A program made the position numbers and the translations under genes. This document shows positions 9,022-16,121 of a stretch of DNA of 20,819 bases, piece by piece; within the stretch, counting starts at the first letter, position 1, and each line of letters starts with the position of its first letter. The stretch is from Porphyromonadaceae bacterium. GTDB taxonomy: Bacteria > Bacteroidota > Bacteroidia > Bacteroidales > CAMTPD01. Below the pieces are notes generated by a model. It was given only the letters and a program-made list of their open reading frames with translations. It was not told the origin of the DNA and searched no databases. The stretch lies in NCBI GenBank assembly GCA_003447595.1, contig DLYT01000012.1:1-20819 (forward strand). Direction: 5' to 3'.

Positions 9022-9148
9022 TGTTATATATACAAGGAGTATAAATAGTCAAAATACCTATATAGTAAATATCATTTTTAACACACATAGAAAAACTATG
9101 ATAATCCTTCTAGTATTTACATAATAGATCTAGGCTTGAGATAAATCA

Positions 9149-9473
9149 CTATTCACATCGTAATTGACTAGGTGTATAAATTGTTTGTTCAGGACTAGCA
9201 TCAAACTTGCCAACCATAGCATCTGCCGTTTTCAAATGATATATTCGAGAGGGATAAATAGCGTAGTTTTAGAATATTCTCTACAAAAAGCCGCAGCTTT
9301 ACGCATATTTTGTACTATATTTTCCATCGTTTAGTATGGCATCAAAGTATTTTGTATTGATCTCTTTTGTCTGAACTGTAAAACAAAGGGTTGGTAATAT
9401 CCTCAAAAAAAAATGCTTCATTGGTATTATTTAAGTATAAAACGTTACATATTTGTAAGAATAAATATATCAT
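9149..9473 (-). pseudogene. Decayed coding sequence, product unknown
   Basis: Protein-like sequence appears on the minus strand in consecutive short pieces that change frame. A 43-codon piece (9473-9342) contains the segment FFFEDITNPLFYSSDKRDQY. A piece in a second frame ends at 9299 with YFDAILNDGKYSTKYA. A third frame (9327-9232) reads RKAAAFCREYSK. The second frame then resumes (9268-9149) with IYPSRIYHLKTADAMVGK and ends in TPSQLRCE and a TAG stop. The ordered, overlapping pieces suggest the 3' part of a gene broken by at least two indels. I do not recognise the family, and no similarity to the neighbouring peptidases is apparent. Confidence 0.4.
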
Positions 9474-9754
9474 ATATCATTTAAGCCTCATTAAAATGAG
9501 ACCTAAGCACTCATAACCTATACATATACATTGCTAATGTAATTCTTTTTGTAATAAATACGTCGTTTTACATTAAATATAAAAAGCACAATTGTGCTGC
9601 TTTGAAGCAATAGTATTAACTCAAATAAAATTCTTTTTATTCTTACCAATATATATTGATTGCGTAACCAACGTTATATATGCATAATTCCATCTGTAAA
9701 AACGAACAAAAAACCTGATTATTTGATTTATAATCAAAACTATATATTATGTAG
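9474..9754. other. AT-rich intergenic region before the peptidase pair
   Basis: No gene, RNA or convincing TAnnTTTG promoter is visible. The one notable element is the 14-bp perfect palindrome AGCACAATTGTGCT at 9585-9598, 156 bp before the start codon at 9755. It contains more G and C than its surroundings and could be an operator. The promoter for the peptidase pair must lie in this stretch unless transcription starts further upstream. Confidence 0.4.
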
Positions 9755-10663
9755 ATGTTAGATCTTGATCGTTTAAAAAAGGCTTTAAAAAGTACAAATT
9801 CGAGTTGGTCTTTATCTCAGGATATACCTATAGAAGCTTCTGAATTTATGAATCATGGACTAGGGGCTCTGACTCCTCCTCTCACTATGGCTAATTCTTT
9901 TAACCCTCGCATTGGAGCAAAAGATTGTAGTGCTATTAATTATTTGCCAATATCTAATGTAGAAAATAAAATATCTCTCGATTTTGAACAAATACCAACA
10001 CAGTGGGATTGGAACAATGTAGATGGAAGGAGTTTTATCACAAATCAGGAAACTACGGAATATTCAAGCGCGTCTTATGCTATTATAAATGTCATGGAAG
10101 CTCTTCTTCTAATAAAAAACAATCTTCCAAATACATCTATTAGCTTATCTAAAGCAGATTTAGATGAGTCGGTAAGTCAGCTTAACAATATTCAGAAAAT
10201 TAACGATCGAAATAATATACATGATTTTTTATCTGTATGTATCAACCAAGGGGTTTGTCTTGAAGTTGACTTTGCAGACAAGCATAAAAGCTCAGACGGC
10301 TTAAAAACAACAGCAGATATCCCGGTTATTAGAATTAAAGGCTATGATTCAACAACAGATAAAAATCAAATGAAAAGATGGATTGTACAAGAAGGTCCGC
10401 TTTTAACATCATGCATTATCTATGAAGACTTTGAATTTTTCTGGAAAGGTGGTACAGGAATATATACACACATATCTGGCCTCCCTTTGGGCTCTCTTAA
10501 TTTATGCGTAATTGGATATGATGATCTAGAGCAATATTGGATTTGCAAAACTTATTACAGACCAACAGTTACACATCTCAATGGCATTTTCAAAATAAAA
10601 TATAAACAATGCAATATTGATTCTCAAATGTATCTTCTTCAAGATATTTATACTGTATACTAG
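9755..10663 (+). CDS. Papain-family (C1A) pseudoprotease lacking the catalytic triad
   Basis: A 302-residue sister of the downstream peptidase, similar along its whole length: the N-terminal MLDLDRLKKALKSTNSSWSL, IPTQWDWNNVDG, ADIPVIRIKGYDSTT, VIGYDD and IDSQMYLLQDIYTVY. The catalytic positions are all changed. Cys becomes Ser105 (the GGCGSC loop is ETTEYSS here), His becomes Leu248, and Asn becomes Thr266. The oxyanion-hole Gln98 remains. It stops exactly where the protease fold of its partner ends, so it lacks the C-terminal modules. No signal peptide or membrane segment is visible. The start is fixed because an in-frame TAG directly precedes the ATG. The intact 302-codon frame argues for a retained non-enzymatic role (binding, inhibition, or folding of the partner), though recent loss of function is possible. 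Confidence 0.85.
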   Translation: MLDLDRLKKALKSTNSSWSLSQDIPIEASEFMNHGLGALTPPLTMANSFNPRIGAKDCSAINYLPISNVENKISLDFEQIPTQWDWNNVDGRSFITNQETTEYSSASYAIINVMEALLLIKNNLPNTSISLSKADLDESVSQLNNIQKINDRNNIHDFLSVCINQGVCLEVDFADKHKSSDGLKTTADIPVIRIKGYDSTTDKNQMKRWIVQEGPLLTSCIIYEDFEFFWKGGTGIYTHISGLPLGSLNLCVIGYDDLEQYWICKTYYRPTVTHLNGIFKIKYKQCNIDSQMYLLQDIYTVY

Positions 10664-10774
10664 TATAATGATGAGATTATTTATATCAACTTGAGCTTAA
10701 CACTCTAAAAAACTAGAACTTAAAAAACTTATCTGTTTTCAATCTATATTATTAATGTATTTAAAACTACGATT

Positions 10775-12169
10775 ATGTTAGATCTTGAATTACTTCGAAA
10801 AAAGTTACAAAAGGCGAATGCCGGATGGACACTAAATGAAGAAGGTGCAAAAGATTCATCGAACTTCTTTAGTCAACATGAAGGGGGATTAGGTTCATTA
10901 CCTATACCGGATACAATGCAAACAGCATTTATGCCTCGTATGCGTAAAGCTACATCTGAGATTGTTCCTGCAGAACCAGGAGTAAGTCGATTGTTACGCA
11001 AGACAATCACTATAATGCCAAGTAAATGGGATTGGCGTAACATAAATGGAAAGAATTATACTTCACCTCCGAGAAATCAAGGAGGATGCGGATCATGTGT
11101 TTCATTTGCAATCGTATCTGCTTTAGAGGCACACCTTCGTATTGAAGACAATCTACCTGAAGTTTCTATTGATCTTTCTGAAGCTAGTCTATTCTTTCCT
11201 GCCAATAGACAATGTAATGTGGGAGATCCAAACGTTGGTTGGTGGGTTCCGGTAGGTTTGGATGCATGTGTCAAAGAAGGGGTCTGCAGAGAAGTTGAAT
11301 ATCCTTATCGTCCTGTAAACCAAACAGCAGATATCCCGAATGGAACATTCCTTACCTATAAAATTAAAGGCTACGACTCTACAACGAGTACTGCTCAAAT
11401 GAAAAAATGGCTTGTAGAAGATGGTCCTCTTGTAGCTGATTTCTCTGTATATGAAGACTTTGATGTATATTGGAATCGAGGAAATGGTGTATACTCTTAT
11501 GTTACTGGCGCTTTCAGAGGCGGACATGCCGTCAGTGTTATTGGTTTTGATGATACCGAACAATGCTGGATTTGTAGAAATAGCTGGGGAGCATCTGCTA
11601 CACATCCCGATGGCTCTTTCAAAATAAAATATGGACAATGTGGTATAGATGATCGAATGTATCTACCTCAAGATATCTATAATGTTTATACCATTGACTG
11701 TTTACCATATAATCCTGCAATGCTTCGTATTGTTGATGATGGCATAAGAGGCTGGTTACTAACAGATGGCGTTTCTCGGATGAAATTATTCGATAATAGA
11801 GAAGATGCAAGAAATGGACTAATAGTAGCCCGTCGTCATACTGCACACTGTTTCGTAGGAAGAGATAATCCTCGTCCAAACAGAAGTGATTATATTTTTG
11901 AATATTGGACAGGAAATAGCGGTTTACCTGCAACACCTCTTACAAAAACAGATTGCATTCCATACAATCCGAATAATGTCGTTGCTCATGATATTGATGC
12001 TGCCGGTTGGCGTATCCAAGAAGGAAATCATTGGATGCTGATAGCTCATGACATGAATGATGCCTTAGCAATGTTAGGCGTTGTAGAGCGATATACAAGG
12101 ATGTGTTTTATTGGACGAGACAACAAACGCCCAAATCGCAAAGATTATATCATGACTTATTTTGAATAA
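10775..12169 (+). CDS. C1A papain-family cysteine peptidase with two C-terminal repeat modules
   Basis: A predicted cysteine protease of 464 residues. The protease domain spans about 78-305: substrate cleft start MPSKWDWRNING, oxyanion Gln102, nucleophile Cys108 in GGCGSCVSFA, His251 in GGHAVSVIGFDD, and Asn269 in CRNSWG. The residue after the catalytic Cys is Val rather than the Trp of papain, which is common in bacterial members. Two copies of a module follow (about 307-379 and 391-463), each running from DCxPYNP to CFxGRDNxRPNRxDYI. The same ending is seen in other bacterial C1 peptidases, where its role is not established to my knowledge. The N-terminal 75 residues may be a propeptide; no Sec signal peptide or lipobox is present. 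The gene lies 111 bp behind its inactive sister, with a strong terminator after it. Confidence 0.92.
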   Translation: MLDLELLRKKLQKANAGWTLNEEGAKDSSNFFSQHEGGLGSLPIPDTMQTAFMPRMRKATSEIVPAEPGVSRLLRKTITIMPSKWDWRNINGKNYTSPPRNQGGCGSCVSFAIVSALEAHLRIEDNLPEVSIDLSEASLFFPANRQCNVGDPNVGWWVPVGLDACVKEGVCREVEYPYRPVNQTADIPNGTFLTYKIKGYDSTTSTAQMKKWLVEDGPLVADFSVYEDFDVYWNRGNGVYSYVTGAFRGGHAVSVIGFDDTEQCWICRNSWGASATHPDGSFKIKYGQCGIDDRMYLPQDIYNVYTIDCLPYNPAMLRIVDDGIRGWLLTDGVSRMKLFDNREDARNGLIVARRHTAHCFVGRDNPRPNRSDYIFEYWTGNSGLPATPLTKTDCIPYNPNNVVAHDIDAAGWRIQEGNHWMLIAHDMNDALAMLGVVERYTRMCFIGRDNKRPNRKDYIMTYFE

Positions 12170-12206
12170 ACATATAACAACGTTTTGCGTTATTGCTATA
12201 CTGAAT

Positions 12207-12246
12207 AAAAGGCGGGGTGTTTCAAGACACCCCGCCTTTTATTTTT
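12207..12246. terminator. Strong intrinsic terminator after the peptidase pair
   Basis: A perfect 14-bp stem (AAAAGGCGGGGTGT at 12207-12220 with ACACCCCGCCTTTT at 12227-12240) has a 6-nt loop and is followed by ATTTTT. It is symmetric (A-run before, T-run after) and so can act in both directions. It separates the peptidase pair from the lipocalin gene. Confidence 0.92.
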
Positions 12247-12330
12247 CTAAAAAATAGTCCCAAAATTAGACCTCTAGGTTAGAATAGAATATTACTTTTT
12301 TGTTATACTAAAAACCAAGAATATATTTAT

Positions 12331-12858
12331 ATGAACATTCTAGTATCATTTAGCATTTTAATCCTCTCTTTGGTAGCCATTGGAGGTACTCAAGCTCAAA
12401 ACATTGATAAAACAACCGTTAAAAAAGTTGATTTAGAAAAATACATGGGAAAATGGTATGAAATTGCCCGATATGATCATAGTTTTGAACGTGATCTTGT
12501 TGGAGTAACAGCCACCTATTCTCTTCTTCCTAACAACCGAATCAGAGTCGTAAATGAGGGATATAAACACACATTAAACGGCTCTTTAAAATCAGCTGTA
12601 GGCAAAGCCAAAGTTCCAGATATGAATGAACCCGGTAAACTTAAAGTTTCATTCTTTCTCTGGTTTTATTCAGACTATTACATTCTAGAACTAGCAGAGG
12701 ACTATTCGTATGCATTGATAGGTTCATCAAGCGATAATTACTTATGGATTTTATCGCGTACCCCAGTATTGCCTGAAGTAACTTTGAAACAAATACTCGA
12801 CAAAGCCCAAAAGCGTGGTTACGACACTGAAAAGCTGATTTTTGTTAAGCAACAATAA
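12331..12858 (+). CDS. Bacterial lipocalin (Blc family)
   Basis: A 175-residue secreted lipocalin, a family that binds small hydrophobic ligands such as lysophospholipids and is linked to envelope stress. The signature is clear: GKWYEIARYDHSFER from Gly40, with the G-x-W motif (Trp42). It is followed by the barrel strands and by FFLWFYSDYYILELAEDYSYAL, YLWILSR and a final helix. Residues 1-23 form a Sec signal peptide ending TQAQ. Escherichia coli Blc is a lipoprotein, but no cysteine follows the signal peptide here, so this one should be soluble in the periplasm. It has its own transcription unit, bounded by a strong terminator upstream and a weak hairpin downstream. Confidence 0.93.
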   Translation: MNILVSFSILILSLVAIGGTQAQNIDKTTVKKVDLEKYMGKWYEIARYDHSFERDLVGVTATYSLLPNNRIRVVNEGYKHTLNGSLKSAVGKAKVPDMNEPGKLKVSFFLWFYSDYYILELAEDYSYALIGSSSDNYLWILSRTPVLPEVTLKQILDKAQKRGYDTEKLIFVKQQ

Positions 12859-12883
12859 CAAGGTCTTCGATAAGGCCGTTATT
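12854..12883 (+). terminator. Weak hairpin at the end of the lipocalin gene
   Basis: AATAAC and GTTATT form the outer stem and GGTCTT with AAGGCC (one G-T pair) the inner stem, with a two-base bulge and a CGAT loop. It begins at the lipocalin stop codon. The sequence after it (CTATTC) is a poor U-tract, so read-through into the exonuclease gene is likely. Confidence 0.45.
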
Positions 12884-12951
12884 CTATTCAAAAAATAAAT
12901 CGTCAGAAATCTTTCACTATCTTCACTGTATAAACAGAAAAACGGATTAGT

Positions 12952-13719
12952 ATGAAATTAATTTCATGGAATGTAAATGGTATTCGTGCCATTGCCAAGA
13001 AATCTTTCTTTGATCATTTACAATCGCTTCAATGCGATATTTTATGCCTACAAGAAACTAAAGCACAAGACGATCAAGTAGCGGAGACTCTATCTTCTCT
13101 TGAAGGGTTTCACGTGTATTCGCACTCTGCAGAACGTAAAGGCTATTCTGGCACAGCTATTCTTTCTAAAACTCCTGCGTTAAATATTTCATTCGGAATT
13201 GGAATTGATGAACATGATAAAGAAGGTCGCGTTATCACTGCTGAATTCTCCGATTTTTATTTGGTTAATGTTTATGTTCCAAACTCAGGTAGTGAACTGC
13301 TCCGACTTGACTATCGCCAAACGTGGGACAAAGCATTCTTTGAATTTCTCAAGAACCTCGAGAAAACCAAACCCGTAATTGTTTGCGGTGATATGAATGT
13401 TGCACATAAGCCAATTGACATTGCCAGACCAAAAGCCAATTACAACAAAACGGCCGGATTTATGCAAGAAGAAATAGACGGAATGGATCGATATACCCAA
13501 GGTGGTTTCATTGATACATTTAGAGCACTTTATCCTGATAAGACAGACATGTATAGCTGGTGGAGTTATCGAGGCGGAGCCCGTGCTAAAAATATCGGCT
13601 GGCGTATTGACTATTTCTTAGTGTCTGAGAACTTTCAGCAATTCGTAAAAGAGGCATTTATCTATCCTGATATTGACGGTTCAGATCACTGCCCTGTAGG
13701 TATTGAAATCAAACTATAA
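12952..13719 (+). CDS. xth: Exodeoxyribonuclease III (AP endonuclease)
   Basis: A cytoplasmic base-excision-repair enzyme that cuts 5' of abasic sites and removes 3' blocking groups. At 255 residues it has the usual length for the family. The catalytic motifs are present: Asn7 in SWNVNGIRA, Glu35 in LQETKAQ, Tyr108 in VNVYVPNSG, Asp147 and Asn149 in CGDMNVAH, the RIDYFLVS segment at 219-226, and Asp245-His246 in GSDHCPVG. The start at 12952 gives the canonical N-terminus MKLISWNVNG. It is followed after 32 bp by the FKBP gene and is probably co-transcribed with it. Confidence 0.97.
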   Translation: MKLISWNVNGIRAIAKKSFFDHLQSLQCDILCLQETKAQDDQVAETLSSLEGFHVYSHSAERKGYSGTAILSKTPALNISFGIGIDEHDKEGRVITAEFSDFYLVNVYVPNSGSELLRLDYRQTWDKAFFEFLKNLEKTKPVIVCGDMNVAHKPIDIARPKANYNKTAGFMQEEIDGMDRYTQGGFIDTFRALYPDKTDMYSWWSYRGGARAKNIGWRIDYFLVSENFQQFVKEAFIYPDIDGSDHCPVGIEIKL

Positions 13720-13751
13720 TATAAACAGAAACTACAACGATTCACGTATTT

Positions 13752-14159
13752 ATGAGCAGAAAAAATAAAGGCAACACATATAAAGAAAGTAACTTGCGTT
13801 TTTTGGAAGAGAATAAAACCAAAGAAGGTGTAATCCAATTAACGAGTGGTGTACAATATCGAATACTAGAGAAAGGTGAAGGCAAAATACCTGGTGCAAC
13901 TTCACTTGTACAGGTCTATTATAAAGGATATTTTATCGATGGTAAAGAATTTGACTCCAACCTTAACGACACTCTTCCTGCTCTATTCCGAGTACACGAA
14001 GTAATCGAAGGATGGCAAGAGATTTTGAGAATCATGCCTGTTGGCTCAACTTGGGAAGTATTTATTCCATATACCAAAGGCTATGGTAATCGTCCCGAAG
14101 GTAATATCAAAGGATTTTCAACACTTATCTTTGAAATAAAGCTAGTAAGTATCGCTTAA
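13752..14159 (+). CDS. FKBP-type peptidyl-prolyl cis-trans isomerase, single domain
   Basis: A 135-residue protein with one FKBP domain (about 30-134) behind a short charged N-terminal segment. Recognisable elements are GVQYRILEKGEG, VQVYYKGYFIDGKEFDSN, the VIEGW strand-helix element, and IPYTKGYG in place of the more common IPxxLAYG. No signal peptide or lipobox is present, so it should be cytoplasmic, unlike many Bacteroidota FKBPs. It lies 32 bp after xth, likely in one operon, ending at the bidirectional terminator 44 bp downstream. Family is certain; whether prolyl isomerase or chaperone activity dominates is open. Confidence 0.93.
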   Translation: MSRKNKGNTYKESNLRFLEENKTKEGVIQLTSGVQYRILEKGEGKIPGATSLVQVYYKGYFIDGKEFDSNLNDTLPALFRVHEVIEGWQEILRIMPVGSTWEVFIPYTKGYGNRPEGNIKGFSTLIFEIKLVSIA

Positions 14160-14203
14160 AAAGGTGACACTAAAATTAAATACTTTTCTACGATAAAAAT
14201 AGA

Positions 14204-14240
14204 AAGCGAGAGTATCGAATTGTCATCGATACTCTCGCTT
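14204..14240. terminator. Bidirectional terminator between the FKBP and hchA genes
   Basis: A perfect 15-bp stem (AAGCGAGAGTATCGA at 14204-14218 with its complement at 14226-14240) has a 7-nt loop. T-rich sequence follows on both strands, as expected for a terminator shared by two convergent genes. Confidence 0.93.
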
Positions 14241-14251
14241 CTTTATTCATT

Positions 14252-15100
14252 TTATACCAATAACGTTTCCGCGCACATCTTACCAAAAGCATTCGCAGCT
14301 AACGGACTATCACCCGACAATAGTTTGCGATCAGTATAACATGCACCCGTAATATCATTATTTAGAATATCCATACCCAAAGCTTTTAATTTAGCCCCAT
14401 AATACCAAGGCAAATCTCCGGGAACATATCCAATAGATGGTAATTGTGTATCAATTACATCTGGAAATGATTTCATCTTATACCCTTTATATGGATAATT
14501 TTCGGGTAAAGTGTTCAAAGCTCCGGCTAATAAGGCTGCCGGACCATGACAAAGAGCCATCATAAATTTATCTTCATTCAATACCCAATTTATGACTTGC
14601 TTTAAATCTTCATTCATAGGCAACCCAATTAATGCACCATGTCCGCCAGGAATAAAAACAGCAATATATTCGTTGTCTGATTTCATCTTATTCTCCACAA
14701 AATCATGCAAACTTCTAGGTTGAGTCAATTGCGGTTTATATTTAGCTATAATACTTTTCACAGCCTCATCTTCTGTTGGCATAGCCCACATTTCAAGCTG
14801 CACTTCTTTTCCGGTTGGGGTATAAATCTCTGCGTCAAAACCAGCAGCCTCGAAGTGAAGAATCGGAACAAAGGTTTCCACCGGATGATTTCCTGTAGAG
14901 AACTTCTTTCCATTAGCCATTGTCAGATATTTTTCTTCGGTGCATACCACTAGTATTTTCTTCTTTTTATCCTTATTCGCATTTGGATAGACAGAAAAAT
15001 CATAGTCGGTTTTGAGAGGAACAAACATAGAACGTGAATACAGAGACGGTTCATAACCTACTCCATCAAAAACAGGATCTTTACTCAATTCTTGTGCCAT
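14252..15100 (-). CDS. hchA: Hsp31/HchA glyoxalase III and holding chaperone (DJ-1 superfamily)
   Basis: A cytosolic protein expected to convert methylglyoxal to lactate without glutathione and to act as a stress chaperone. Its 282 residues match the 283 of E. coli Hsp31, and similarity runs end to end: KFSTGNHPVETFVPI, FIPGGHGALIGLP, LCHGPAALLAGAL, SIGYVPGDLPWYYG and a DRKLLSGDSPLAANAFGK ending. The active-site set is intact: Glu75 in HPVET, Cys184 and His185 in ALCHGPAA. No export signal is present. It stands alone, convergent with the xth-FKBP operon and divergent from the amidase gene, with a 300-bp spacer that holds an inverted repeat. The assignment to the HchA subfamily rather than general PfpI is secure from length and motifs. 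Confidence 0.95.
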   Translation of the reverse strand: MAQELSKDPVFDGVGYEPSLYSRSMFVPLKTDYDFSVYPNANKDKKKKILVVCTEEKYLTMANGKKFSTGNHPVETFVPILHFEAAGFDAEIYTPTGKEVQLEMWAMPTEDEAVKSIIAKYKPQLTQPRSLHDFVENKMKSDNEYIAVFIPGGHGALIGLPMNEDLKQVINWVLNEDKFMMALCHGPAALLAGALNTLPENYPYKGYKMKSFPDVIDTQLPSIGYVPGDLPWYYGAKLKALGMDILNNDITGACYTDRKLLSGDSPLAANAFGKMCAETLLV

Positions 15101-15400
15101 CTTAGTATTTGCTTAATTTTTAAAATGAAACTCTATACATCTCTCAATGAAGAAATCTTTTGTGATCTCATTACAACACAAAAGATATTAAGGATTGAAA
15201 GATCTATCTTATAACAATTGTATAAGATCCTTAGTTTGCCAATATTTGAGTAGAAAAACTCCCTTAATGTTTATTGTTTTAATATTCATAATTTGATAGA
15301 CCTAAAGAAGCTCATTATTACAAACTCAAAAGAAACATAAACAACTGAACGTCTTACCTTTTAACTTTGTTATTTGATATAATCACTCATTCATGCAACG
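15101..15400. promoter_or_regulatory. Divergent hchA-amidase spacer with inverted repeat and promoter element
   Basis: The spacer has no gene. At 15206-15228 there is an inverted repeat (ATCTTATA, 7-nt spacer, TATAAGAT) of the size of a dimeric repressor site. At 15362-15369 TAACTTTG matches the Bacteroidota -7 element TAnnTTTG, 31 bp before the amidase start; no clear TTTG -33 element is seen at the right distance. The hchA promoter was not identified. Confidence 0.45.
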
Positions 15401-16000
15401 ATGAAAAAGATTCTAATTGATTGCGGACATGGTAAAAATACGCCTGGTAAACGCTCGCCTATCTGGAAAACAGGATTACAGCTTTTTGAGTGGGCTTACA
15501 ATCGAGAAATCGGAAAAAAAGTTGTTTCTCAGCTCCAAGAAAAAGGAATCCTTGCAACCTTAGTTGTAACCGAAGATGATGATATATCTCTGGCACAAAG
15601 AGTAAAGCGTGTGAATGAAATTTGTGAGCAAGTTGGTAAACAAAATGTTCTTCTCATTTCTATTCACTGCAATGCAAGTGTAAAACCAAACACTGGAACA
15701 GGATGGGAAGCTTACACTTCAGAAGGTGAAACGAAGGCCGATGAATATGCAGATATCTTCTACAAACATGCTATGATAAAACTATCGGATTTTAAAATAA
15801 GAAAAGGTAACTCCGTTGAGCATTTAAATAAAGAAGCTCGATTTGCGATACTTGTACATACTAAATGTCCTGCTATTCTTACTGAAAATCTTTTTATGGA
15901 TAATGAAAAGGACTGTCTTTTTTTACTTTCAGATGCAGGAAAAAAAGCAATTATTGATCTACATGTGGATGCTATTACGGAAATATGCAACCTTAAATAA
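15401..16000 (+). CDS. N-acetylmuramoyl-L-alanine amidase, amidase_3 fold
   Basis: A 199-residue zinc amidase of the LytC/AmiA catalytic type, expected to cut the bond between N-acetylmuramic acid and L-alanine of peptidoglycan. The whole protein is the catalytic domain. Zinc ligands His10 (IDCGHGKNTPGK), Glu30 (five residues before the end of EWAYN) and His89 (SIHCNA) and the catalytic Glu162 (LTENLFM) are all visible. There is no signal peptide, no cell-wall-binding domain and no membrane segment. That is unusual for a housekeeping amidase and more like phage or mobile-element lysins, or enzymes released by lysis. It is monocistronic, and no holin or phage gene is nearby. Confidence 0.92.
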   Translation: MKKILIDCGHGKNTPGKRSPIWKTGLQLFEWAYNREIGKKVVSQLQEKGILATLVVTEDDDISLAQRVKRVNEICEQVGKQNVLLISIHCNASVKPNTGTGWEAYTSEGETKADEYADIFYKHAMIKLSDFKIRKGNSVEHLNKEARFAILVHTKCPAILTENLFMDNEKDCLFLLSDAGKKAIIDLHVDAITEICNLK

Positions 16001-16041
16001 GGTATTGTAGGAATAAACAATACTCAAAAATCAATAATAGA

Positions 16042-16097
16042 TAAGAGCCATACACATCAAATATTTAAGACAAAACGTTTGATGTATATGGCTCTTA
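16042..16097. terminator. Bidirectional terminator between the amidase and DUF4923 genes
   Basis: Arms of 20 nt (16042-16061 and 16078-16097) pair over their full length except one position, around a 16-nt loop. That position is a C-A mismatch in the plus transcript but a G-U pair in the minus transcript, so the structure should serve the DUF4923 gene slightly better. Short T-runs follow on both sides. Confidence 0.8.
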
Positions 16098-16121
16098 AGT
16101 TTTAAAACTTAGAATATAAAT

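Noticed and set aside
9474..9754. CRISPR array, tRNA or other structured RNA in the AT-rich spacer
   Set aside because: No repeated units at regular spacing and no cloverleaf could be found; only short A/T hairpins and one palindrome.
11077..11936. Minus-strand open frames inside the C1A peptidase gene
   Set aside because: The plus-strand gene has an intact catalytic triad and repeat modules; the opposite frames have no family features.
11681..12166. C-terminal repeats of the peptidase as a type IX secretion signal
   Set aside because: T9SS C-terminal domains go with a Sec signal peptide and end in a different beta-sandwich pattern; neither is present here.
12207..12246. Terminal inverted repeat of an insertion sequence next to the peptidase pair
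   Set aside because: The inverted arms are 6 nt apart with a following T-run, which is a terminator hairpin; there is no transposase gene and no partner repeat on the other side of the pair.
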